From assembly GCA_014621425.1 (NCBI GenBank), contig JAANBB010000081.1, positions 59,196 to 123,195 on the forward strand: 64,000 nucleotides of DNA, in the 5' to 3' direction. The notes under the pieces are model-generated. The model did not search any database and was not told the DNA's origin. It was given only the letters and a program-made list of their open reading frames with translations. This stretch comes from Cylindrodendrum hubeiense. Lineage: Eukaryota; Ascomycota; Sordariomycetes; Hypocreales; Nectriaceae. Within the stretch, counting starts at the first letter, position 1; each line of letters starts with the position of its first letter. Shown one piece after another: positions 54,927 to 64,000 of the stretch. The position numbers were made by a program, and so were the translations under genes.

Positions 54927-57900
54927 TTAGGCCTTGACCTGGCTGAAAATTTCCTGCGCAGTGCGCTTGATGATACCACCGGTGACAGGCAGGCTAGTGC
55001 ACTGCTCCAAGTACAGATCGATCTCGCGAGCAGACTGGCGACCCTCGTTGATGCCCCTGGAGTGATGTTAGTTGATGGTCATTGACATGGAATACTTGAG
55101 AAACTTACCAAACAATAAGGGACTGGCCACGGCGGGCGTCACCAGCAGCGAAGACACCGTCGATGTTGGTACTGTACTTGCCAGGAGCAGTCTTGACGTT
55201 CTTGCGAGCATCCTTCTCAATGTCGTCTCCGAGAACGCGAGCCTCGGGGCCGAGGAAACCCATAGCAAGTAGGACAAGGTCGGCGGGGAAGAACTGCTGC
55301 GAGCCCTCCACCTTCTTCATGTCCCAACCACCGCTAGGAGACTTGGTCCACTCCACGCGGATAGTGTTGATGCCCTTAACCTTGCCCGTGCCATCGTCGG
55401 CGAATTCCTCCGACATGATGCAGTACTCACGGGGGTCCTTGCCGGTGTGCTGGCGGACCTCAGTGTGTCCGTAGTCCACACGGTAAATGCGAGGCCATTG
55501 GGGCCAGGGGTTGTCGCGGCCACGCTCAGGCGGGGGCTGAGGAAGCAACTCAAAGTTGGTAACGGACTTGGCGCCGTGGCGGAGCGAAGTTCCGATACAA
55601 TCGTTGCCGGTATCACCACCGCCAATGACGACGACGTGCTTGTCCTTGGCAGAGAGGTAAGTGTTGTCAGCGAGCTCAGAGTCCAGCAGCGACTTGGTGT
55701 TCCTGTGCAGGAACTCCATGGCATAGTGGATGCCCTCGAGCTCACGGCCCTTGATGGGAAGGTCGCGAGCAACAGTGGCACCGGTAGCGATGACGACAGC
55801 GTTGAATTCAGCCCGGAGATCCTTGAGCGAGGGGTTGCCCTCCTCACCAATAGCAACACCGGTCTTGAAGTTGATGCCCTCGGCGGCCATGAAGTCGGTA
55901 CGGCGCTTGACAATGCGCTTGTCAAGCTTCATGTTGGGGATACCGTACATCAGGAGACCACCGAGACGGTCAGCACGCTCGTAGAGGGTGACTTCGTGGC
56001 CAGCGCGGTTGAGCTGGTCGGCACAAGCCAAACCGGCGGGTCCGGAACCAACGATGGCGACGGTCTTGCCAGTGCGAACCTTAGGAGGTTGAGGAACCAT
56101 CCAGCCCATCTCGAATCCACGGTCGATGATGGCACACTCAATTGACTTGATACCGACAGGGTCCTCATTGATGCCCAGGACGCAAGCACCCTCGCAAGGA
56201 GCGGGGCACACGCGACCAGTGAACTCGGGGAAATTGTTGGTCATGAGTAGACGGTTGAGAGCATCCTTCCACTGGTTCTGGAACACCAGCTCGTTCCACT
56301 TGGGAATGATGTTGGAGATGGGGCATCCAGTCTCGGACTGACAGAAGGGAACACCGCAGTCCATGCATCGAGCAGACTGGTACTTGAGCTCATCCTCTTC
56401 CAGGCGGGAGCTAAGCTCCGCCCAATCCTTGAGACGGGTGGTAACAGGTCGGTACTTCTCAGCGCGACGCTTATACTTCATGAAACCCTTGGTCTTGTCT
56501 AGCACCAGAGCACGCTTCTTCTCGGCGGCGTTGTCACCGACAGCCTCCTCGAGGTCCAGGAGCTTGGCAGCCTTCTCAGGCTTCTTGGCGTGAACACCAG
56601 ACACGGCGGGGAGGTTGTAGTCGGCACGCTTGGCCTCGGCAGCCTTGGCAGCCTCCTCCTCCAGGACGCGCTTGTAGTCGACGGGTAGGACCTTGACGAA
56701 GCGGGGTAGAGCCCGGTTGAAGTCAACCAGGATACGAGCCGCACGCTCGGATCCAGTGTAGTGGTGGTGATCCTCAATGAGACCGCGGAGGAAGGCGATC
56801 TCAGTGGGGTCCTCGACAGCACTGGCCTCAACCATCTCGGTGTTGAGCTTGCCATGGAAGTCCTGGTTGACATCCAGTACATAGGCAATACCACCAGACA
56901 TACCAGCCGCAAAGTTGCGACCAGTGCTGCCAAGAATGAGAACTCGGCCACCAGTCATGTACTCACAGCAGTGGTCACCGACACCCTCGACAACAGCGAT
57001 GGCTCCCGAGTTTCGGACAGCGAATCGCTCGGCAGCAACACCGCGGAAGAAGCAAGAGCCGGTGGTAGCACCGTACAAGCAGACGTTTCCGATGAGGACG
57101 TTCTCCTCAGCCTTGAAGACCGCGTTGCGGGGAGGGTAGATGATCAAGCGACCACCTGACAACCCCTTGCCGACGTAATCGTTGGCATCACCCTCAAGCT
57201 CCAGGGTAACACCAGGAGCCAGGAAAGCACCGAATGACTGACCAGCGGAACCCTTGATGTTGACGTGGACAGTGTCCAAGGGGAGACCAGCTTCACCATA
57301 TCGCTTGGAAATATGGTACGAAAGGGAAGTACCCATAGCTCGGTCGGTGTTGACAATGTCACACTCGATTCTCGAGGGGAGGCCCTTGTCGAGAGTCAGC
57401 TCCGCCTCGGAGATCAACTTATTATCGAGTCGGACGTGGAGCTTGTGGTCCTGCTTGCGAACATTGAAAGTGGCGACACCGGGTCGGAGCTTGTGAGCCG
57501 GGGTCAGGAGGAGAGACAGGTCAATGTTGGCAGTCTTGTTGGTTCGAAGGTCGTCGCGCATACGGAGGACTTCAACGTGGCCGACCATCTCGTTGATGGT
57601 ACGGAAACCAAGCTGAGCCATGATGGCTCGGAGCTCGTTGGCCACGTAGTAGAAGAAGTTGATGATATGCTCAGGGGTACCGGTGAACTTCTTGCGCAGT
57701 TCAGGGTCCTGGGTAGCAATACCAACAGGGCATGTGTTCAAGTGGCACTTGCGCATAAAGACACAGCCCATGGCGATGAGAGGAGCGGTGGCGAAACCCC
57801 ATTCCTCGGCACCAAGCAGACAGGCGATGGCAACATCACGACCAGTCTTGAGCTGACCATCAGTCTGGACAACAACACGGCCACGGAGGTCGTTGAGAAC

Positions 57901-60900
57901 CAGAGTCTGGTGAGTCTCAGCCAGACCCAACTCCCAGGGGAGACCGGCGTACTTGATACCAGTCCATCGAGAAGCACCGGTACCACCATCGTGACCAGAG
58001 ATCAGAATGTGGTCGGCCTTGGCCTTGGCGACACCTGAGGCGACGATACCGACACCGACCTCGGACACGAGCTTGACGGAAACTCGGGATCGAGGGCTGG
58101 AGCACTTCAGATCGTAGATCAGCTGCTTGAGATCCTCAATAGAGTAAATGTCGTGATGAGGAGGAGGCGAGATCAGACCGACACCAGGAGTGGAGTGACG
58201 GGTTCGGGCAATGGACTTGGACACCTTGTGACCAGGAAGCTCACCACCCTCACCGGGCTTGGCGCCCTGGGCCATCTTGATCTGAATCTCGTCAGAGTCG
58301 GCGAGATAGGCAGAGGTAACACCAAATCGTCCTGAGGCAACTTGCTTAATAGCCGAACGCATAGTGTCACCGTTGGGCATACGCTCAGATCGCTCAGGAT
58401 CCTCACCACCCTCACCAGTGTTGGATTTGCCACCAAGTCGGTTCATGGCAACAGCCAGAGTAGAGTGAGACTCCATGGAGATAGAACCGTAGGACATGGC
58501 ACCGGTGCAGAATCGGCGGACAATGTCAGTCCAAGGCTCGACCTGGTCGATAGGCACAGGAGTGCAGTCATCAAACTTAAAGTCCAGGAGACCACGGAGG
58601 GTGCAGGACTTGATCTGCTCGTACTCAGATCGCGAGTAAGCCTCGTAGGACTTGTCATTCTTGGTGCGAACGGCATCCTGGATGTTGGCAATGGAGGTGG
58701 GGTCGTTGACGTGAGGCTCGCCGCCGTCACGCCAGTGGTACTCGCCAGACTCGGGAAGGCCAGAGACGCCGACGGTGTATCGCGAGGGGAAACCACGCTC
58801 GTGGAATCGGAAACCCTCCTCGGCAATAAGCTCGAAGGTGATACCCTGGATACGAGAGGCAGTGCCCCTGAAGCATCGCTCAACCACAGCCTCGTCGAGA
58901 CCAAGGGCCTCAAAGATCTGAGCACCCTTGTAAGAGGCAAGGGTGGAGATACCCATCTTGCTCATGACCTTGAGAATACCACCGTCACAAGAGTGCTTGT
59001 AGTTGCGGATAAGGGCATCGTCGGTGAGCTTCTTCTTGATGAGACCCTCGCGGTTCAGCTTAAGGATACACTCCATGGCGAGGTAGGGGTTGACACCATC
59101 GGCACCATAGCCGAGGAGCACGCACATATGGTGCACTTCACGGGCCTCAGCAGTCTCGACGATGAGAGCGGCCATCGATCGCCACTTGTTGCTAACGAGA
59201 TGGTGGTGGACCATACCGGAAGCCAGGACGGCGGAGACGGGAGTGCGGTCGGCGCTGGTGTTTCGGTCGGAGAGGATGATAATACGATCGTGGGCCTCGA
59301 TGGCAGCAGTAGCTTCATTGCAGATGTAGTCGAGGTGTTTCAGGTAACCCTGGACACCCTCGGACTTGGGGAAGGTCAGGTCAATGTTCTTGACAGTCCA
59401 CTTGGAGTAGGTATCGGTCATAGTCTTGACAGCATTGAACTCTTGGATGGACAGGATGGGACTGGGCAGCAAGAGACGGCCGCACTGGGAGGAATCCATC
59501 TCAAGCAAGTTGCCCTGGGGACCAACATAGCACTCCAGCGACATGACTATGGATTCTCGGATGGGATCGATGGGAGGGTTAGTGACCTGGGCGAAGAGCT
59601 GTCGGAAGTAGTCATAGAGGAGACGAGGGGCCTGGGTCAGGCAGGCCAGAGGGCCATCGTTACCCATGGAACCCAGTGCCTCTTTCTCGTCAGCAGCCAT
59701 GGGAGCAAGCAGCAAACTAACCTGCTCATGGGTATAACCAAAGGAGAGCAGGAGGGGGTCAGTCTGGAGGGTCGTGTCATCCAACTTGGGTGCCAGATCG
59801 TTGGACTTCTCCGCAGCCTCGAGGACCTTGGGCAGAGTAATCAATTCACTATCAAGCCAAGCGCGGAAATCTTGTCGACTAGCGACAGCTTCCTTCAGCT
59901 CCTTGTCATCAATGATGCGACCGGCCTGAGTATCGACCAAGAGCATTCGACCGGGCTGCAGACGACCCTTCTGGATGACAGACTCGGGCTCAACAGGGAT
60001 AGTGCCGACTTCAGAGGCACAGATGATGCGGTCATCGTCCATGATGTAGAATCGGCAAGGTCGGAGACCGTTTCGGTCCAGGTTGGCACCACAGTAACGG
60101 CCATCGGCAAAGGTGAAAAGCGCGGGGCCATCCCAGGGCTCCATCTGGCAAGCGGCCCACTCGTAGAATGCGGCCTTCTTGGGGTCCATGTCTTGGTTGC
60201 CCTGCCACGCCTCAGGAACCATCAGCATGACGGCCTCGGGGAGGGACAGAACACCGTTGATGGTCAGAAGCTCAAGGACGTTGTCAAAGGCAGCGGAATC
60301 GGAGCCACCATCCTCGACAACGGGGTACATGAGTTCCAGCTCATCCTTGAAAATGTCGGACTGCATGACACCCTCGCGAGCGCGCATCCAGTTCTTGTTT
60401 CCTCGCAGAGTGTTGATTTCACCATTGTGAGCCGCCCATCGCAGGGGCTGAGCACGATCCCATGAGGGAAAGGTGTTGGTGGAGAATCTGGAGTGGACCA
60501 GGGCAAAGTGAGCCTCGTAATCGGCGTTGACGAGATCATGGTAGTAGGAGTAAACCTGAACGGGGGCAAGCTGACCCTTGTAAACAATGTTCTTGTTAGA
60601 CAGGGAGCAGATGTAGAACCAGTTGTGCAGACCGATGCTCTGGGTAGCACGCTTCCGTAGAATATACAACTGTCGCTCGAAGTAGCGGTCGTCGAACTTC
60701 TCGGGGTCTGTCATTTCGGGTGCATCGCCAGCGCCATAGGCAGAGACGAGAACCACAATGGGCTGGAGGATGATGGGCTCGCGCGACTTGGCAGCGGGTC
60801 CAAGAAGGGTCGAGTCAACGGGGGGCCGTCGCCATCCTAGAACTCGGAGGCCCAGTGAGTCGGCAACATCTTCCAGCTGCCTCCTAGACTCATCAAGAGT

Positions 60901-61415
60901 CTCCTCGTCGGGCTTGAAGAACAAGTTTCCCACGGCGTACTGGCCTAGAGGGGGTAGCTTAATTCCCTCCTCCTTTTCAAAGTTCTTGATGAAGAACCGG
61001 TGGGGAATAGATGTCATGACACCAGCGCCATCGCCATCTCGAGCATCTGAACCCACGGCACCGCGATGGGTCATGTTGCACAAAAGGTTCCGCGCTGCGA
61101 TTGGTTAGTTTACTCATGCGAGTTCAAGGGTCGAATGAGACTTACCATCGCTGACAATCTTGTGGCTAGCCTTGCCCTTGATGTGGCTATAATTGTGTCA
61201 GTCAATGAAACTTGGCGGTATCCGGAATCAACTTACCAGGCAAAACCAACACCGCAGGCATCCTTCTCGAGTGAAGGGTCATACAGACCCTGCTTCACCG
61301 GCAGCGCACTTGCCCAAGACTCATTGTTCTCAGTCTGATACTCGTATGGGCTATAGGTTTGTGGCTCGGCGTCGATATGGGTCTGTCGGTCGTCGAATTC
61401 CTCGGTTAGGCCCAT
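54927..61415 (-). CDS. GLT1: NAD(P)H-dependent glutamate synthase (GOGAT)
   Basis: Four exons, complement(54927..55056, 55109..61094, 61146..61186, 61237..61415), give 2111 residues. Introns are 52, 51 and 50 bp and the second exon is only 41 nt. The enzyme makes two glutamates from glutamine and 2-oxoglutarate, central to ammonium assimilation. Order: a propeptide of about 53 residues; Cys54 in KDACGVGFAC, the likely mature N-terminal nucleophile of the class-II glutaminase; the central domain; the FMN-binding synthase domain (SGHDGGTGASRW); the 3Fe-4S cluster (CVFMRKCHLNTCPVG); the GXGXG domain; then the fused small subunit with Cys clusters (CMDCGVPFCQSETGCP, CPAPCEGACV) and two nucleotide-binding folds (VAIVGSGPAGLACADQL, VVVIGGGDTGNDC). 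Length fits yeast Glt1 (2145). A long antisense frame is a codon-bias shadow. Confidence 0.97.
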
Positions 61416-64000
61416 GCTAGGCGACCGGGTTGAGGTGGGGTTGGTGGGGGTTGGTGGGGGTCGGAGGATCGCGGGGCACCTCTGTGAGAGCAGCGAGCGC
61501 CACTCTTTAGCGGATCTGGGCGGAGGAGCGGATTAGCATGGCACGGAGCCTCAAAAATGCATAAACATGACCAAAACAGTAAAAACAGACGGCCGCGCAT
61601 CAATTGATAGGGATTATCGTAGGGGGTCCATAGCCGCGCCATAAGGGATCCAGGTGCGGAGAGGGTGGTCGTGTCATCCAATGCCGGCATCGGTCCAGGA
61701 CGAGTGGCGCGCTCCAGATAAGAGAAAATCCGGCGATAGTGGCCATGGCCAACGCCCCGCCAGACCGCGGCTCACCCCTCCAAATGACTGTGCACATCTG
61801 AATCAATGGCAGGCCAATCTGGGCGGCTGAGGTCTCGGTCTGGCCATGATTTCCGTGTCTCTGCTTTCAGCTCTCGTCCGGGTCAGGGCGAATGCAGGGC
61901 CCGTGAAAGGTTCGCGCAGCCGCCATGGCCAAGCTTCGACAGCTTTCTCCTTTGGGCCTCTGGCCCACAGCGTGATCTGGGTGGCCCCTCTTCCCAGCGT
62001 CCAGCGTGGGATACGCCGGTGCGGCAGCCAATAATGACCCGCACAATGGCAACCAGGGCATGCGGCTAAGACATGGACCACCCAAAGGCGCCGGGGGGGG
62101 ACGTCACCTTGGAGATGCCAGAGCGCCACGCGCGCCTGGGAGCCACAGACTCGACGGCAGGTTGCTGTATTGGGATGCTTGGAACGTTGCTGGGGTTGGT
62201 CGCCCGCGGAAACATGTGATGTCGTGGTTCCGACGCCAGCAATGCTCGTCAGCGGCAGCGACGGAAATATCGTCTGCATTTTGCCGGCTGTTGATAATGC
62301 GAGTCTCGGGTGATCGAGTCGAGGCGGTCCATGGACGGGAAACGGGATAGATGGAAGCGAACGAGGCAGGGGAGGCGTAGGAGGGCGGATAGTAGCGATG
62401 ATGGGGGTATGATGGAGGATAGCAGCATAACACACATGTCTGTGACTTACCAGGAGACGTGGTCCTCAGTCGAGAGCAATGGGTATCAAAGGCCACTGTC
62501 TGGCAGTGAGGGGGGCAGCTTTTTAGATGAAAGAAGAGAGCGCAGGAGAGGACAGGGCAGAGAAAAAGAGGGCGAGAGAGGAAGAAGAAGGAGGGGGAGG
62601 GCAACCTCTATTTTATGGAATGAGGGATCTCCAGGCGTTGCCAGCTGGCGTAGCCAACTCCGTCGGTCGGCAGCAGCTAAAGGTACCCAACCTACTTTAC
62701 TCGAGTCGCCTCACGGCTGGAGCACGGCTGCGGCAGCGCCAACTCAGTGTGATTCACCTGCTCTTGGGTGGGCTGGGTCGAGTCAACGGAACTAGGTCTA
62801 GGTCCGGAGCGTCGACTCGGAGCCAAGCCAAGCGACAAGAATGGGCGGCCGAGAGCGAAAAAACCAATGGAGTGGCTACGGGCTACGGGGGTTTGGCCAA
62901 ATGGCCAGGGGGCAGGGTACGAGGGCAGAAGGAGGGGGAGGGGCCAGAGGGCTTCCGGCTAAGGGCTCCTCAGTGACGAGGGAGCGACGGCGATGGTGGT
63001 GAAAGTGAAGACGGCCACGGCGAGACAGGCGCAGGCGCAGGGAAGCGTCAAGCTGCAGAGTCAAGTGGGGGGCGATGATGATGGGGCGCTCGAGTGGGGA
63101 GTCGAGGGGCCCAGGCTCCGGAGGCGAACGCTGGCTGGGATGGGGAAATGCACTGATGCAGAGAGCTGTGGTGTTGGAAGCTGTGTGCTTGCACAGACAG
63201 CACAGCACCAGCACCAGAGCCGTCCCGCTATGCTTCAAGGCGCTTCGGGCCCCTGTTCCCATCCATCCAGGGCTGCGTTAGCGCATGGGGAGACCCCCCA
63301 AAAGGCACGCCACGCCCTCGCTGGGCGACGCCCCCTTGAGGGCAACGACCCGCCCAGACGAACTCCTCCTACGTCTCCGGCGTGCCGCCAGGCCCAAGTG
63401 GGCGCACACCCACCCTGCCGTGGCCCGATTTACCTTGGTAGTCCCGTTGGTGGCTCTCTTGGTGGCCCTCAGTGATCCGTAAAGCCCCAAGAGCACATGC
63501 CAGAAAAACAACGCAGGCAAATGAGGGCGAGGGCATTTGCACGACGCTCCCGTCATTGACATGCCATCCCGCGTCCGGGACCACCCCCGACGAGACAGAC
63601 AGTCATGACAACTGGGGCTCAAGCCTCCAAGGCTCCCAGGCTCCATCCCCATCCCTCCGTCTCCCCCTCGGCAGCCCTCCGAAGCCCAGCTGCCGCCCAT
63701 GTCGTCGGGCTGTTCTTACCTGGTTGCTGCCGATGCGCGGAGTCCGGGAGACCGTCCGAATCTGGGATTCAAACAGCATGATGCCTCTGCCGCCCCCTTA
63801 TTGGGGTTCGTCCATGTCCTTGCCCTTGCCCATGTCCTGGGTCGACATTCTGTTTTGGCTGGGGATTTTGCCATGAGCATTGTGTGGCAGACACCTTTTT
63901 TTTTTGTGCATCGCCCGTCTCTGAGACGTAGTCTCCGCTGACGTCTGCGCGGCCTAGGGCCTGGGCTTGGAGATGGCATGGGGCTACACCATGGACAAAC
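61416..64000. other. GLT1 upstream region, no gene seen
   Basis: About 2.6 kb to the window end. Open frames on both strands are low complexity (Arg/Gly/Pro/Ser-rich) and overlap. Purine-rich runs occur at 62520-62620. Possible long leader or regulatory DNA for GLT1 or for a gene beyond the window; nothing specific could be identified. Confidence 0.45.

Noticed and set aside
58342..60465. A 707-codon plus-strand open frame
   Set aside because: It lies wholly antisense to the glutamate synthase gene and is a codon-bias shadow; it is Leu/Gly/Val-rich without domain features.
1..64000. tRNA, rRNA or CRISPR features
   Set aside because: No tRNA-like B-box in a foldable context, no rRNA segment and no spaced repeat array were seen; a dedicated search was not possible.

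Overview
The window is nuclear DNA of a filamentous ascomycete. Evidence: short GT-AG introns (about 46-165 bp) with CTAAC/CTGAC branch sites, a Zn2Cys6 regulator, a NACHT-ankyrin protein, a VTC polyphosphate synthase subunit, a fused NAD(P)H glutamate synthase and a MITE-like repeat family. The protein style suggests Sordariomycetes, perhaps Hypocreales; that placement is inference. No tRNA, rRNA or CRISPR array was seen.

Layout. 0-11 kb is a gene-poor accessory zone. It holds one intact gene, a BAHD-type acyltransferase (877-2425, minus), followed by repeat-rich DNA with wrecked coding fragments. The most informative fragment is the remnant of a DUF3435 tyrosine-recombinase gene (about 8.2-10.3 kb, minus), the family that includes Starship captains. 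11.3-12.5 kb is the mitochondrial phosphate carrier. 13.9-20.3 kb is one 2125-residue NACHT-ankyrin NLR-like gene. 20.3-29 kb is again gene-poor, with a small conserved-looking ORF, a candidate small secreted protein next to a MITE copy, and an 11-bp minisatellite. 29.2-31 kb is a PHO89-type phosphate symporter. 31.3-39.4 kb groups a Zn2Cys6 regulator, a divergent FAD-dependent oxidoreductase, a secreted CAP protein and a MATE exporter, a possible small co-regulated detoxification or metabolite group. 39.8-51.9 kb holds flotillin, a 270-residue PPxY protein, an 821-residue unknown protein (five exons) and VTC4. 54.3-54.7 kb is another MITE copy and 54.9-61.4 kb is GLT1 (2111 residues). The last 2.6 kb shows no gene.

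How genes relate. Three phosphate genes (MIR1, PHO89, VTC4) lie in one 40-kb stretch but are separated by unrelated genes, so a functional link is unproven. Exon boundaries were deduced by reading splice sites and keeping protein frames continuous; multi-exon genes were checked to sum to whole codons.

Most notable: the decayed DUF3435 gene, the MITE-like family with three copies next to genes, the large NLR, a GC-AG intron in VTC4, and an acyltransferase that has lost the Asp of its HxxxD motif.
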